A DNA stretch of 64,000 nucleotides from Dehalococcoides mccartyi (GCF_001889305.1 NZ_CP013074.1:806001-870000); one strand, 5' to 3'; numbered from the stretch's first letter, positions 1 through 9,380 are shown. The notes: a model not told the origin generated them from the letters alone. Numbers and translations are program-made.

Positions 1-128
1 TCCAAATCTATATCTTCCATACAGTGTTCGGCCAATGCCTTGGGTTCAGATACGTTTAAATAACGGGCAGGAATAATGGCATCCGTATCAACATTTTCAC
101 CGTATTTATGTACAAATCCTTTTAACAT
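1..128 (-). CDS. leuD: 3-isopropylmalate dehydratase small subunit, N-terminal part (cut by window edge)
   Basis: Only the first 42 codons lie in the window. The translation begins [20 protein letters not shown], and the [13 protein letters not shown] stretch is the usual N-terminal signature of LeuD/aconitase swivel-domain proteins. With LeuC it isomerises 2-isopropylmalate to 3-isopropylmalate in leucine synthesis, in the cytoplasm. A ribosome binding site (CTAGGAGAA) sits just before the ATG at 128. It follows leuC by about 70 bases on the same strand and is probably co-transcribed. The C-terminal part lies outside, so completeness cannot be judged. Confidence 0.93.
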   Translation of the reverse strand, partial: MLKGFVHKYGENVDTDAIIPARYLNVSEPKALAEHCMEDIDL

Positions 129-199
129 CTTTTCTCCTAGCTGAATAAAGCCTGTTTTAAACAAGAGCTTCTTCGTATCCCTCTGACAGGGTTAACTAT

Positions 200-1453
200 T
201 TAAATTTCATCGGGATGGGCAATGTACCCCTTGATGGCAGTAGCGGTGGCAACTGCCGGCCCGGCCAGATATACTTCGCTCTTGGGGCTGCCCATACGCC
301 CTACAAAATTGCGGTTAGTGGTTGCCAGACAGCGTTCACCGGCGGCCAAAATACCCATATGCCCGCCGAGGCAAGGACCGCAGGTGGGAGTGGAAACCGC
401 AACCCCGGCATTGATAAAGGTTTCAATATAGCCGGCCTTCAGGGCGTCCAGATAGACCTGCTGCGAACCGGGTATAACAATAGTCCGCAAATCAGGGTTA
501 ACTTTATTCCCTTCAAGTAACTTGGCAGATATGGCCAAGTCTTCCAGCCTGCCGTTAGTGCATGAGCCGATGATAACCTGGTCAACCTTTATTTTACCAA
601 TCTGGCTGATGGGACGGGCATTTGCCGGTGAATGCGGCAGTGATACCTGCGGCTCAAGTTTGGAAATATCAAAATTATATGTTTTGGCATAAGATGCATC
701 AGCATCATTATCATAAACCGTGTACTGGCGTTTGGCTCTGGGGGTTACATATTCCAGGGTTTTTTCGTCAACCCTGAAAAGTCCTGCCTTGCCGCCAGCC
801 TCTATGGCCATATTTGACATGGTAAAGCGGTTTTCCATGGATAGGGCATCAATAGCCTCTCCGCAGAAATACATGGCAGAGTACAAAGCCCCGTCTACCC
901 CTATTTGCCCTATGGTGTACAAAATCAGGTCTTTGCCGCCAATCCATTTAGGCAGCTTGCCCGAATAGTTAAATTTAATGGTGAGGGGGACTTTCATCCA
1001 AACCTCACCGGTTGCCATGGCGGCGGCTATATCTGTTGAGCCCATGCCGGTAGTAAAAGCGCCAAGTGCCCCGTAAGTGCAGGTGTGCGAATCAGCGCCT
1101 ACCACAATATCCCCCGGCAGTACCAGACCCTGCTCGTGCAGGATTACGTGCTCAACGCCCATTTTGCCGCATTCGAAAAAGAGTATCCCCTGCTCACGGG
1201 CAAATTCACGCACCATTTTTACCTGTTCGGCAGATGCAATGTCTTTGTTGGGTACAAAATGGTCAGGCACAAAAACTATCTTATTGGGATCAAACACCTT
1301 GCTGACCCCAATCTTTTTAAATTCTTTAACGGCTATAGGTGCGGTAATGTCATTAGCCAGTACCAGGTCTACCTTGGCATTTATAAAATCACCCGGGCTG
1401 ACCTGTGTTTTACCGCTGTGGGCGGCCAGTATTTTTTCAACTAAGTTCATCAT
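200..1453 (-). CDS. leuC: 3-isopropylmalate dehydratase large subunit
   Basis: A 417-residue aconitase-family protein, the length of the shorter LeuC/homoaconitase-type large subunits rather than the roughly 465-residue E. coli type. It carries the cysteines that hold the [4Fe-4S] cluster in GSCTNGR and in TPTCGPCLGG, plus the VGADSHTCTYG segment. It works with LeuD in leucine synthesis. Two ATG codons are adjacent at the start (1453 and 1450); GGAGAGG lies upstream and suits the second slightly better. The gene follows an MgtC-like gene and precedes leuD in the ilv-leu operon. A homoaconitase-like relative is the only alternative, and the operon context argues for LeuC. Confidence 0.95.
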   Translation of the reverse strand: MMNLVEKILAAHSGKTQVSPGDFINAKVDLVLANDITAPIAVKEFKKIGVSKVFDPNKIVFVPDHFVPNKDIASAEQVKMVREFAREQGILFFECGKMGVEHVILHEQGLVLPGDIVVGADSHTCTYGALGAFTTGMGSTDIAAAMATGEVWMKVPLTIKFNYSGKLPKWIGGKDLILYTIGQIGVDGALYSAMYFCGEAIDALSMENRFTMSNMAIEAGGKAGLFRVDEKTLEYVTPRAKRQYTVYDNDADASYAKTYNFDISKLEPQVSLPHSPANARPISQIGKIKVDQVIIGSCTNGRLEDLAISAKLLEGNKVNPDLRTIVIPGSQQVYLDALKAGYIETFINAGVAVSTPTCGPCLGGHMGILAAGERCLATTNRNFVGRMGSPKSEVYLAGPAVATATAIKGYIAHPDEI

Positions 1454-1470
1454 AACCTCTCCAAGAATAT

Positions 1471-1872
1471 CTAACGGAATTTTACCCGGTCAATAAGTAA
1501 TATAAGCAGTATCACACCGGTACTGACGGCGGATAAAAAGTACATACCTGCACCCACCGCCAATCCTATGCCGGCAACAGCCCAGATAGTGGCGGCAGTG
1601 GTTAACCCCTCAACATGTCCCTCTGACTGGCGGAGTATAGCCCCCGCTCCCAGAAAGCCCACCCCGGTAACTATCCCGGCAGCTATCCGGCTGATATCCG
1701 TTTCTGAAAAACCATATATAGATACCAGCGTTATCAGGCAGGAACCCACGCAGATAAGAGTATTGGTGCGCAGCCCGGCTGCCTTGCCCGAGCGTTCCCG
1801 TTCATAACCAATAGCACCGCCCAGTACCACGGCCAGCAGAATGCGAAACAGCATTTCCACTTCTATCGGCAT
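1471..1872 (-). CDS. MgtC/SapB-family membrane protein
   Basis: A 133-residue hydrophobic protein with about four predicted membrane segments. It carries the conserved N-terminal GGAIGYERER motif and the GLRTNTLICVGSCL segment typical of the MgtC/SapB core domain. It lacks the extra soluble C-terminal domain of Salmonella MgtC, so it is a minimal SapB-type member. The family is linked to magnesium stress and virulence in some bacteria, but the molecular function of this short form is unknown. It lies between leuA (15 bases upstream) and leuC (17 bases downstream), with AAGGAGCGA before the ATG, so it is very likely co-transcribed with leucine genes although it has no known role there. Confidence 0.85.
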   Translation of the reverse strand: MPIEVEMLFRILLAVVLGGAIGYERERSGKAAGLRTNTLICVGSCLITLVSIYGFSETDISRIAAGIVTGVGFLGAGAILRQSEGHVEGLTTAATIWAVAGIGLAVGAGMYFLSAVSTGVILLILLIDRVKFR

Positions 1873-1887
1873 GGCATGTCGCTCCTT

Positions 1888-3405
1888 TTAAGATGCGTTC
1901 TTGACCCTGAGCAAACGGTTTAAAGCGTTCATATAAGCCTTGGCACTGGCTACTATTATATCCGTATCTGATCCGCGTCCGGTATATGTTACCCCGTCAC
2001 TCTCAATACGGATAAGCACTTCACCCAGTGCATCAATGCCGGCCGTAACAGACTTGACCGAAAACTCAGTCAGTTTGTTAGGTACATTTACTATTCGGTT
2101 TATGGCCTTGTAAACAGCATCTACCGGCCCGCTGCCCAAAGCGGCATCTTCAACTGCCCCGCCGTTCGGGGTGGTTAGTCTGACGGCAGCAGTGGGTATG
2201 CCTCGGTCTCCGGAGGTAACCTGTATCCGGTCCAGATGATAAAGCTCAACTGTAGTCCGCAGTTCTTCGGCAACCAGGGCTTCTATGTCACGGTCGGTTA
2301 CGTCCTTCTTTTTATCGGCCAAATCTTTAAAGGCTTTGAATGCGCGGTCAAAATCTTCTTCGTTGAGGTCAAAACCCAGCTCTGTCAGGTGCTGTTTAAA
2401 GGCATGGCGGCCGGAAAGTTTGCCCAGCACCAGACTGGAAGCCTGAATACCCACTTCTTTGGGGTCCATAATCTCAAAAGTTTTAGCCATTTTAATAACG
2501 CCGTCCTGGTGGATACCTGACTGGTGGCGGAAAGCATTTTCACCCACCACAGCCTTGTTGGGCTGGATAGCAAAACCGGTCAGAGCGCTGACCAGGCGGC
2601 TGCTGCGGTATATTTCCTGGGTGTTTATACTCGTTTCAAAGTTGAAATAGTCACTTCGGGTGCGCAGTGCCATCACCACTTCTTCCAGTGCGGCATTGCC
2701 GGCACGTTCGCCTATGCCGTTCAGGGTGCATTCCACCTGTCTGGCACCGTTTTTAACCGCAGCCAGCGAATTGGCTGTACCCATGCCCAAATCATCGTGG
2801 CAGTGTACGCTTATTACCGCTTTGTTTATATTAGGTACATTCTGGCGGATACCCTTTATGAGTTCGCCGAACTCACTGGGGATAGCGTAACCCACAGTAT
2901 CAGGTATATTCAGGGTGGTAGCCCCGGCATCTATAACTGCTTCCAGCAGTTTATAAAGAAACTCCGGGTCAGAACGGCTGGCATCCATAGGTGAAAACTC
3001 TATATCATCAGTATAGCTTTTGGCTCTGGCAACCATAGTACGCGCCAGCTCCATTACTTCTTCACGGCTCTTTTTTATCTGGTGAACCATGTGTATTTCA
3101 GACGAAGAAATAAACACATGAATTCGGGGGTGGGCAGCTTCTTTCAAAGCCTCCCAGGCACGGTCAATATCAGCCGGTATAGCTCTGGCCAGACCGCAGA
3201 TGACAGGGGTGCGCACTTCCTGGGCTATCAGCTTTACCGCTTCAAAATCACCGGGAGAGGTGATGGGAAAACCTGCTTCAATGATATCCACCCCCAGTTT
3301 TTCCAGCTGCCGGGCTATCTCCAGTTTTTCCTGTGCATTCAAAGACGCACCGGCAGCCTGTTCTCCATCTCTGAGGGTGGTATCAAAAATTTTTATTTTG
3401 TCCAT
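1888..3405 (-). CDS. leuA: 2-isopropylmalate synthase
   Basis: A 505-residue protein with the DRE-TIM aldolase domain at the N-terminus ([15 protein letters not shown] at residues 6-20), the metal-binding HCHDDLGMG motif near residue 200, and the C-terminal LeuA allosteric domain (about 360-505). The enzyme condenses 2-oxoisovalerate with acetyl-CoA as the first committed step to leucine; the regulatory domain is where leucine feedback acts in the family. The ATG at 3405 has AAAGGA upstream. Citramalate synthase and Re-citrate synthase are related, but the length, the regulatory domain and the position beside leuC/leuD favour LeuA. A TATAAT box and a small upstream reading frame precede it. 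Confidence 0.95.
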   Translation of the reverse strand: MDKIKIFDTTLRDGEQAAGASLNAQEKLEIARQLEKLGVDIIEAGFPITSPGDFEAVKLIAQEVRTPVICGLARAIPADIDRAWEALKEAAHPRIHVFISSSEIHMVHQIKKSREEVMELARTMVARAKSYTDDIEFSPMDASRSDPEFLYKLLEAVIDAGATTLNIPDTVGYAIPSEFGELIKGIRQNVPNINKAVISVHCHDDLGMGTANSLAAVKNGARQVECTLNGIGERAGNAALEEVVMALRTRSDYFNFETSINTQEIYRSSRLVSALTGFAIQPNKAVVGENAFRHQSGIHQDGVIKMAKTFEIMDPKEVGIQASSLVLGKLSGRHAFKQHLTELGFDLNEEDFDRAFKAFKDLADKKKDVTDRDIEALVAEELRTTVELYHLDRIQVTSGDRGIPTAAVRLTTPNGGAVEDAALGSGPVDAVYKAINRIVNVPNKLTEFSVKSVTAGIDALGEVLIRIESDGVTYTGRGSDTDIIVASAKAYMNALNRLLRVKNAS

Positions 3406-3446
3406 GACAAAAATCCTTTCTGAAAGAAAATTACTCTATATTTAGC

Positions 3447-3452
3447 ATTATA
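3447..3452 (-). promoter_or_regulatory. Possible internal promoter -10 box before leuA
   Basis: The minus strand reads a perfect TATAAT about 40 bases before the leuA ATG. No good -35 hexamer lies at 17-18 bases (the best is a TCTGGA-like sequence). A secondary leucine promoter inside the ilv-leu operon is plausible but unproven. Confidence 0.4.
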
Positions 3453-3561
3453 ACCGGATACCCCTCTTCGTCCAGAAAGAGGGGCTGCTAAGGATGAGAA
3501 GTTTCCCTTCAGCCAGGCTGTGATACAGTCCGCTTATATTATTTGGAATGTAATCTGTCAT
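3448..3561 (-). CDS. Possible 37-residue leader peptide upstream of leuA
   Basis: In the 175-base gap between ilvC and leuA the minus strand contains an ATG-to-TAA frame of 37 codons. Its centre reads KLLILSS, four consecutive aliphatic codons CTT CTC ATC CTT (Leu-Leu-Ile-Leu), followed at once by an 8-bp hairpin (arms CCCCTCTT/AAGAGGGG, positions 3461-3484). Leu-rich codons followed by a hairpin resemble amino-acid leader peptides. The ribosome binding site is poor and there is no U-run after the hairpin, so this is only a candidate. Confidence 0.3.
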   Translation of the reverse strand: MTDYIPNNISGLYHSLAEGKLLILSSPSFWTKRGIRL

Positions 3562-3580
3562 GGTTATTTTAAAATACCCT

Positions 3581-4579
3581 TTACTTTTTCTTTTTCAGCC
3601 AGCTCATCATAGAGCGCAGTTCGGCACCCACTTCTTCAATAAGGTGCTCAGACTCCATGCGGCGTAGGGAGTTATAAACAGGGCGTCCGGCCTGATTTTC
3701 CAGTATCCATTCCTTGGCAAAGCTGCCGTCCTGAATCTCGCCCAGTATCTCACCCATAGTTTCATAGGTTTCTTCGTTGATAACTCTGGGACCGCGGGTG
3801 AAGTCACCGTATTTGGCGGTGTCAGAAATGGAATCACGCATATAGGCAATACCACCCTGATACATCAAGTCTACAATCAGCTTGAGCTCATGCAGACATT
3901 CAAAATAAGCCACTTCGGGCTGGTATCCGGCTTCCACCAGGGTTTCAAAGCCGGCTTTGACCAGAGAGGTAGTGCCGCCGCATAAAACGGCCTGCTCACC
4001 AAAAAGGTCGGTTTCGGTTTCTTCGGCAAAAGTGGTTTCCAGTATGCCGGCACGGTTAGAGCCGATGCCCTTGGCATAAGCCAGAGCCATTTCTTTGGCC
4101 TTGCCGCTGGCATCCTGTTCAACAGCAATCAGCGAAGGAGCGCCTGCACCCTCGGTGAAGACCTGTCTCAGCATATAGCCGGGGCATTTGGGGGCAATCA
4201 TGGTCACGTCTACAAAAGACGGGGGGACTATCTGCCCGTAATGAATATTGAAGCCATGGGCAAACATCAGCATTTTGCCGGGTTTCAGTCCCTGTTCAAC
4301 AGAGTCTTTATAAATCTTGGACTGAGCGGTATCAGGGGCCAGCATCATAATAATGTCAGCCTTTTTCGCCATTTCGGCTACGCTCATCACCTCGAAACCG
4401 TCAGCGGTGGCCTTTTTCCAGCCGCGTCCGCCTTCCACACAAGCCACAATAACCTTCAGACCTGAATCACGCAGGTTTTGGGCGTGGGCATGACCCTGCG
4501 CACCATAACCGACAATACCGATAATTTTCTTTTCAATAAGGCTTAAGTCACAGTCCTTATCGTAATATATAACAGCCAT
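3581..4579 (-). CDS. ilvC: Ketol-acid reductoisomerase (NADP-dependent type)
   Basis: A 332-residue class I KARI. The N-terminal Rossmann fold shows [13 protein letters not shown] at residues 24-36, and the knotted C-terminal domain carries the acidic metal-binding residues (for example [12 protein letters not shown] and [12 protein letters not shown]). It converts 2-acetolactate and 2-aceto-2-hydroxybutyrate to dihydroxy acids in valine and isoleucine synthesis, using Mg2+ and NAD(P)H. Length matches the short bacterial form. It follows ilvN by 18 bases on the minus strand. A lysine-rich tail (WLKKKK) ends the protein. Confidence 0.97.
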   Translation of the reverse strand: MAVIYYDKDCDLSLIEKKIIGIVGYGAQGHAHAQNLRDSGLKVIVACVEGGRGWKKATADGFEVMSVAEMAKKADIIMMLAPDTAQSKIYKDSVEQGLKPGKMLMFAHGFNIHYGQIVPPSFVDVTMIAPKCPGYMLRQVFTEGAGAPSLIAVEQDASGKAKEMALAYAKGIGSNRAGILETTFAEETETDLFGEQAVLCGGTTSLVKAGFETLVEAGYQPEVAYFECLHELKLIVDLMYQGGIAYMRDSISDTAKYGDFTRGPRVINEETYETMGEILGEIQDGSFAKEWILENQAGRPVYNSLRRMESEHLIEEVGAELRSMMSWLKKKK

Positions 4580-4597
4580 TTTTCCTCCTAGAGCTTT

Positions 4598-5134
4598 CTA
4601 CTCTTTTGTTTTTAATTCTTTAGATGATTGCAATTCAGTAGCGGTAGCAAGCCCGCCGCGCGTCATGGCAATACGGCCGGTGCGGGTTATTTCCTTTATA
4701 CCAAATGCACGTAACAGATTATATAGCGAATTTACTTTTTCTTCATCTCCGGTTACTTCCACTGTCAGCGAGTCGGAAGCTACATCCACTATCTTTGCCC
4801 TGAAAATATCTACAATCTGCATTATTTCACTGCGGTTGGCCGGAGTGGATTTCACTTTTATGAGGGCCAGTTCGCGGCAGATAATATCCTGCCCGGTAAT
4901 ATCTGAAACCTTGACCACGTCTACTACTTTATCAAGCTGTTTGCGTACTTGCTCAACCATGGTATTTGCCCCGTCAACCACAATGGTCATACGGGAAAAA
5001 CCCGGCGTTTCGCTACGTCCGACTGCAATGCTGTCAATATTAAAACCACGCCGTCTGAAAAGGCTGGCCATGCGGTTTAATACGCCGGGCCTGTCTTCAA
5101 CTAAAGCTACTATGGTATGCTTCGTCGGGGACAT
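4598..5134 (-). CDS. ilvN: Acetolactate synthase small (regulatory) subunit
   Basis: A 178-residue protein with an N-terminal ACT domain (HTIVALVEDRPGVLNRMASLF at residues 6-26, with the RRRGFNIDSIAVG loop) and the C-terminal ALS_ss domain, the usual IlvH/IlvN arrangement. It binds the catalytic subunit IlvB and confers valine feedback in the family. The start overlaps the 3' end of ilvB by 25 bases, implying translational coupling. The serine/lysine-rich C-terminal tail is not part of the conserved fold. Confidence 0.95.
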   Translation of the reverse strand: MSPTKHTIVALVEDRPGVLNRMASLFRRRGFNIDSIAVGRSETPGFSRMTIVVDGANTMVEQVRKQLDKVVDVVKVSDITGQDIICRELALIKVKSTPANRSEIMQIVDIFRAKIVDVASDSLTVEVTGDEEKVNSLYNLLRAFGIKEITRTGRIAMTRGGLATATELQSSKELKTKE

Positions 5135-6819
5135 GCACTCACCTCTTTCTTAGGTTCTTCCAGTACTTCGTGGAGAGCGGCGCCGGGAGGAACCATGGGA
5201 TATACGTTTTCTTCAGGTTCAATAACAAAATTCAGAAGGAAAGGTCCTTCGGCAGACATAGCCTGTTCAATAGCTGGTCGGACATCTTCCTTGCGTTTAA
5301 CATTTAAAGCAGGTATGCCATAGGCTTCCGCAATTTTTATAAAATCAGGGCAGCCCAAAGGAGTGGCAACGTAATTTTTATTATAGAATAAATCCTGCCA
5401 CTGGCGAACCATACCCAGATAACCGTTATTGAAAACAGCTATTTTTACCGCAGCCCTTTCCTGCACTATTGTCCCCAGTTCTTGCATATTCATCTGAAAG
5501 CCACCGTCACCGGCAATGCACCAGACAGTTTCGTCAGGGCAGCCAACCTTGGCGCCCAAAGCGGCCGGCAGGTCAAAGCCCATAGTGCCCAAGCCTCCGG
5601 AGGTTACCAGAGAATTGGGGCGGATATAGGTGTAATGCTGAGCCGCCCACATCTGGTGCTGACCCACACCGGTAACCACAATGGCATTGCCGCCGGTAGC
5701 TTCGCTTATCTGTTGGACTATATACTGAGGCAAGATAAGGTCAGTATGCCTTATGGAAAGCGGAGGGTGTTCCCTGCGCCAGTTTTCCAGTTGTCTTAGC
5801 CAGTCCGGGTGCTGAACGCACTCCACCTGTTTGTTGAGTGATTTAAGTACGGTTTTTACGTCACCCACTATAGGTACATCTACTCGTACATTTTTGCCTA
5901 TTTCAGCCGGGTCTATATCTATATGAATAACGCTGGCATGGGGAGCAAATGAGCTTAGCTTTCCGGTAACCCGGTCATCAAAACGCATGCCGATAGCTAT
6001 TATCAGGTCTGTAGCTGCTACAGCCATATTGGCGTAAGCCATACCGTGCATACCCAGCATGCCATAACTTAGTATATGGTCTTCGGGGAAACTGCTGACA
6101 CCCAGCAAAGTGGTAATAACGGGTAGCTGGCAGTTTTCCGCCAAAGTTTTAAGTTCCTCGTTGGCACCGGATATATTCACCCCGTGACCGGCAATAATCA
6201 CCGGTTTCTCAGCTGTTTCTATCAGCTTGGCAGCTTTTTGTATCTGCATCAGGTTGCCCTTTATAACGGGTTTGTAGCCAGGTAAATCAGGTTCATCAGG
6301 GTATTCAAATTCCGCCTGTTCAATGAATACGTCTTTGGGTATATCTATCAGCACCGGGCCAGGGCGTCCGGTTCGGGCTAAATAAAAAGCTTCCTTTATA
6401 GTATCCGCCAGCGCACTTGCTCTGGTTACCAGATAATTTTGCTTGGTAATTGGTAAAGTAATACCGGTGATATCAATCTCTTGAAAAGCGTCCTTGCCGA
6501 TAAGGTTACGGGTAACCTGACCAGTTATAGCTACCATGGGTATAGAATCCATGTATGCATTGGCAATGCCGGTAATCAGGTTGGTAGCCCCCGGTCCCGA
6601 AGTCGCTAAGCAGACCCCAACTTTGCCGGTAACTCTGGCAAAGCCGTCAGCGGCATGGGCGGCACCCTGTTCATGCCGCGTCAGAATATGCCTTAAGGCG
6701 GGGTACTGGGGGAAAGTATCGTACAGAGGCAAGAGTACTCCACCCGGATACCCGAAGATTACATCTGCTCCTTCTTTAAGCAGACTTTCACATACTATCT
6801 GGGCGCCAGTCAATTTCAT
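5110..6819 (-). CDS. ilvB: Acetolactate synthase large (catalytic) subunit
   Basis: A 569-residue thiamine diphosphate enzyme with the three standard domains. The N-terminal TPP-binding domain (MKLTGAQIVCESLLKEGADV, then FGYPGGVLLPLYD and the catalytic Glu in LTRHEQGAAHAADG) is followed by the central FAD-binding domain and the C-terminal TPP domain with the GDGGFQMNMQELGT metal and diphosphate motif. It makes 2-acetolactate from two pyruvates, or 2-aceto-2-hydroxybutyrate from pyruvate plus 2-oxobutyrate. It follows ilvD by 21 bases and overlaps ilvN, with which it forms the holoenzyme. Confidence 0.96.
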   Translation of the reverse strand: MKLTGAQIVCESLLKEGADVIFGYPGGVLLPLYDTFPQYPALRHILTRHEQGAAHAADGFARVTGKVGVCLATSGPGATNLITGIANAYMDSIPMVAITGQVTRNLIGKDAFQEIDITGITLPITKQNYLVTRASALADTIKEAFYLARTGRPGPVLIDIPKDVFIEQAEFEYPDEPDLPGYKPVIKGNLMQIQKAAKLIETAEKPVIIAGHGVNISGANEELKTLAENCQLPVITTLLGVSSFPEDHILSYGMLGMHGMAYANMAVAATDLIIAIGMRFDDRVTGKLSSFAPHASVIHIDIDPAEIGKNVRVDVPIVGDVKTVLKSLNKQVECVQHPDWLRQLENWRREHPPLSIRHTDLILPQYIVQQISEATGGNAIVVTGVGQHQMWAAQHYTYIRPNSLVTSGGLGTMGFDLPAALGAKVGCPDETVWCIAGDGGFQMNMQELGTIVQERAAVKIAVFNNGYLGMVRQWQDLFYNKNYVATPLGCPDFIKIAEAYGIPALNVKRKEDVRPAIEQAMSAEGPFLLNFVIEPEENVYPMVPPGAALHEVLEEPKKEVSACPRRSIP

Positions 6820-6840
6820 TTTCTCATTGCCCCCTTAGAC

Positions 6841-8508
6841 TTAGTCTTTAAAAACCGCCCCGGTACTGGCCGAGGTGACATTTTCCGTATAATACTTCAA
6901 ATAGCCATTTTTTATCTTCGGCTCGAACACAGGCACATTTGCCAGACGTTTCTGGATTTGTTCATCTGAAAGCTCTACTGAGAGCTTGTAGTTATGGATA
7001 TCAATATTTATCATATCCCCGTCCTGTAGGGCGGCTATAGGTCCGTGCGCGGCTGCTTCCGGTGAAACATGTCCCATGGCGGCCCCTCGGGTTGCGCCTG
7101 AAAAACGCCCGTCCGTAATCAGGGCTACTTCTTTATCAAGTCCCATTCCGGCCAAAAGTGATGTTGGGGTAAGCATTTCCCTCATACCCGGTCCGCCTTT
7201 AGGCCCTTCATAACGGATAACCAGTACATCACCCGGGTTTATTTTACCGCCCATAATGGCTTTGGTAGCCAGCTCTTCAGAATCAAATATACGGGCAGGC
7301 CCGCGGTGAACCATCATCTCCGGGGCAACTGCAGAGCGTTTAACTACACTGCCGTTTGGTGCCAGATTTCCGAATAGAATAGCCAGCCCGCCCTTGGGTG
7401 AGTACGGGTTTGAGGCAAAACGAATGACTTTATTATCTGCTTTGGGTGCGTCATCTGCCAACTGGCCTATGGTTTTGCCGGAGACAGTCTGGGCATCATT
7501 TTTCAGCCATGGTTTCAGCTCTTTCAGCACGCTGCCTATTCCGCCTGCCTGGTCAAGGTTTTCAATATGGTATGGGCCTGATGGGCGGAGCTTGCACAGA
7601 TTAGGAGTACAATCACTTATACGGTTTATCTGCTCCAGTGAAAAATCAGCCCCGGCTTCATGGGCAACCGCCATAACATGCAGAACCGAATTGGTGCTGC
7701 CGCCCAGTGCTACGTCCAGACTGAAAGCGTTGTAAATAGCATCCGGTGTTATTATATCTTTAGGGCGTGTATTATCTTTTATCAGGTGCATTATCTGCTG
7801 GCCGGCCTTTTTAGCAAGCTGTGTGCGGCGTGAATCCACCGCCGGTATAGTGCCATTGCCGGACAAAGCCATGCCCAGTGCTTCTGTAAGACAATTCATA
7901 GTATTGGCGGTAAACATTCCGGCACAGCTGCCGCAGCCGGGACAGGCTACTTTTTCAAGTTCCAGCAGTTCTTCTTCGGTCATCTGCCCTTTGGCCACCT
8001 GACCGACAGCTTCAAAAACACTGTTTAAATCAACACAGCTGACCTGGTCATTTTTCCTTAAACGTCCTGCCAGCATGGGGCCGCCGCTGACAAATATAGA
8101 GGGAATGTTCAAACGGCAAGCAGCCATGAGCATACCGGGAACAACCTTATCACAGTTAGGTATAAAAACCAGTCCGTCAAAAGCGTGAGCCATAGCCATA
8201 ATCTCAACTGTGTTGGCAATGATTTCACGGCTGGGCAGGCTGTATTTCATGCCGGCATGGTTCATAGCAATGCCATCACAAACCGCAATGGTATTAAATT
8301 CAAAACCTACGCCGCCGGCAGCATTTATGCCTTCTTTGACGGCTTCGGAAATCTGTCTGAGGTGAATATGTCCGGGGACTACTTCGGTAAAGCTATTTAC
8401 AATACCGATAAAGGGTTTTTGGAAACTTTCTGTATTCAGACCCAGGGCACGCAGCAAAGACCGGTGAGGGGCACGCTCAATACCTGATTTGACATCTTCG
8501 CTTTTCAT
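6841..8508 (-). CDS. ilvD: Dihydroxy-acid dehydratase
   Basis: A 555-residue IlvD/Edd-family enzyme that dehydrates 2,3-dihydroxy-isovalerate and -methylvalerate to the 2-oxo acids. Cluster-ligand and signature segments are present: [15 protein letters not shown] (about residue 118) and [19 protein letters not shown] (about residue 189). It is the first gene of the ilv-leu operon. The ATG at 8508 is preceded by CGGGAGCGCATAT, and by a promoter and terminator-like hairpin in its 100-base leader, pointing to control at this position. Confidence 0.96.
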   Translation of the reverse strand: MKSEDVKSGIERAPHRSLLRALGLNTESFQKPFIGIVNSFTEVVPGHIHLRQISEAVKEGINAAGGVGFEFNTIAVCDGIAMNHAGMKYSLPSREIIANTVEIMAMAHAFDGLVFIPNCDKVVPGMLMAACRLNIPSIFVSGGPMLAGRLRKNDQVSCVDLNSVFEAVGQVAKGQMTEEELLELEKVACPGCGSCAGMFTANTMNCLTEALGMALSGNGTIPAVDSRRTQLAKKAGQQIMHLIKDNTRPKDIITPDAIYNAFSLDVALGGSTNSVLHVMAVAHEAGADFSLEQINRISDCTPNLCKLRPSGPYHIENLDQAGGIGSVLKELKPWLKNDAQTVSGKTIGQLADDAPKADNKVIRFASNPYSPKGGLAILFGNLAPNGSVVKRSAVAPEMMVHRGPARIFDSEELATKAIMGGKINPGDVLVIRYEGPKGGPGMREMLTPTSLLAGMGLDKEVALITDGRFSGATRGAAMGHVSPEAAAHGPIAALQDGDMINIDIHNYKLSVELSDEQIQKRLANVPVFEPKIKNGYLKYYTENVTSASTGAVFKD

Positions 8509-8533
8509 ATATGCGCTCCCGTTTGAAAGAATT

Positions 8534-8555
8534 AAAAACCGTCCTCAAAGGACGG
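8534..8555 (-). terminator. Intrinsic terminator-like hairpin in the ilvD leader (possible attenuator)
   Basis: On the minus strand a perfect 7-bp stem (CCGTCCT/AGGACGG, loop of three bases) is followed directly by TTTTT, a textbook intrinsic terminator. It lies after the predicted ilv promoter and 26 bases before the ilvD ATG, so it would stop transcripts starting at that promoter as well as read-through from the upstream gene. The bases ACGGG of the ilvD ribosome binding region could pair with CCCGT in the 5' arm as an alternative fold. Confidence 0.7.
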
Positions 8556-8583
8556 GTTTACGACAGATTATTGGAAGTGTTTA

Positions 8584-8612
8584 ACCATAACACAGTCCAC
8601 GTTTGCTGTCAA
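8584..8612 (-). promoter_or_regulatory. Sigma70-type promoter of the ilv-leu operon
   Basis: The minus strand reads TTGACA (8612-8607), a 17-base spacer, then TATGGT (8589-8584). The -35 hexamer overlaps the TGA stop of the upstream tsaC/sua5 gene. The predicted start near 8577 leaves a leader of about 70 bases containing the terminator-like hairpin. Confidence 0.75.
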
Positions 8613-9250
8613 GCTGAAAGGCTGGTTTTACCCGCTGTTTTAAGTATATCTGCTTCTTTTATTGCCCCCTGGCGGATAATCTTCAATTCATTATTGTTTA
8701 CAGCTACTATGGTAGATTCCACTCCTCCGCTCACCTGACCCCCGTCAAGGATAAAATCCACCCTGTCACCCAGTTGGCTTCGGGCTTCAGTGGCATTTAG
8801 TGAGCTTTTACACCCGCTGAGGTTGGCGCTGGTGCCGGTAATTGGTTCACCGATTCGTTTCAGCATTTCAATTACCGCTGGTTGGTTAGGTATCCGTATG
8901 GCTACTGTTTCATTTCCGCCGGTTAGTTCAAGCGGAATATTATTTGTCTTCGGCAGTACCAGGGTAAGTCCTCCCGGCCAGTATTCTGCAGCCAGTTTAC
9001 GGGCCAGCTCCGGAAAAACCTTGGCTACCTGATTTATCTGCGAGACGTCCCCTATCAGGGCGGGCAGACCTTTGGTATTGGCTCGGCCTTTTATGTCAAA
9101 TACACGGTTTACTGCATGGGTATTTCGGGCTAATGCCCCAACTGCATAAACAGTGTCTGTCGGGAATATTACTACTCCGCCTTCTTTAAGTATCCTGACG
9201 GCGTTGGTTATCTGGTTTTCCATATCCTCATTAAATCGGTTATGTGTCAT
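8609..9250 (-). CDS. tsaC: Threonylcarbamoyl-AMP synthase (Sua5/YciO/YrdC family)
   Basis: About 213 residues consisting of a single YrdC domain, with the IFPTDTVYAVGALA motif, the KGRANTKGLPALIGD segment and the GTSANLSG motif. The enzyme makes threonylcarbamoyl-AMP from threonine, bicarbonate and ATP for t6A at position 37 of ANN-decoding tRNAs. The long frame opens at 9271, but the ATG at 9250 has AAGG upstream and is preferred; an ATG at 9223 is also possible. It lacks the C-terminal Sua5 domain, so it is the short TsaC-type form. A YciO paralogue cannot be excluded. Confidence 0.88.
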   Translation of the reverse strand: MTHNRFNEDMENQITNAVRILKEGGVVIFPTDTVYAVGALARNTHAVNRVFDIKGRANTKGLPALIGDVSQINQVAKVFPELARKLAAEYWPGGLTLVLPKTNNIPLELTGGNETVAIRIPNQPAVIEMLKRIGEPITGTSANLSGCKSSLNATEARSQLGDRVDFILDGGQVSGGVESTIVAVNNNELKIIRQGAIKEADILKTAGKTSLSA

Positions 9251-9289
9251 ATATTTATTACCTTGTGCCATTTACAAATTGGTAGATAT

Positions 9290-9318
9290 ATCTAAATACT
9301 CTTGGGTTATTTAGTCAA
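9290..9318 (-). promoter_or_regulatory. Predicted promoter of tsaC/sua5
   Basis: The minus strand reads TTGACT (9318-9313), 17 bases, then TTAGAT (9295-9290). The -35 is good and the -10 is weak. Transcription would start near 9283, upstream of all candidate starts of the gene. Confidence 0.45.
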
Positions 9319-9374
9319 GTATTATCAGGCTTGTACCATGTAAAAACAGACCTGTTTGCTTTACAATTTTAGCC

Positions 9375-9380
9375 TATAAT
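9375..9380 (+). promoter_or_regulatory. -10 box before guaA
   Basis: A perfect TATAAT lies 20 bases before the first guaA ATG, with only a weak -35 (CTGTTT at 17 bases). Transcription would begin near 9387 and give a leader of about 14 bases. This supports the far-upstream start, and so the N-terminal extension of GuaA. Confidence 0.5.

Noticed and set aside
2524-2994. 156-codon plus-strand frame inside leuA
   Set aside because: Fully antisense to leuA, which has intact motifs.
4665-5153. 162-codon plus-strand frame over ilvN
   Set aside because: Antisense to ilvN; Ser/Thr-rich composition typical of a shadow frame.
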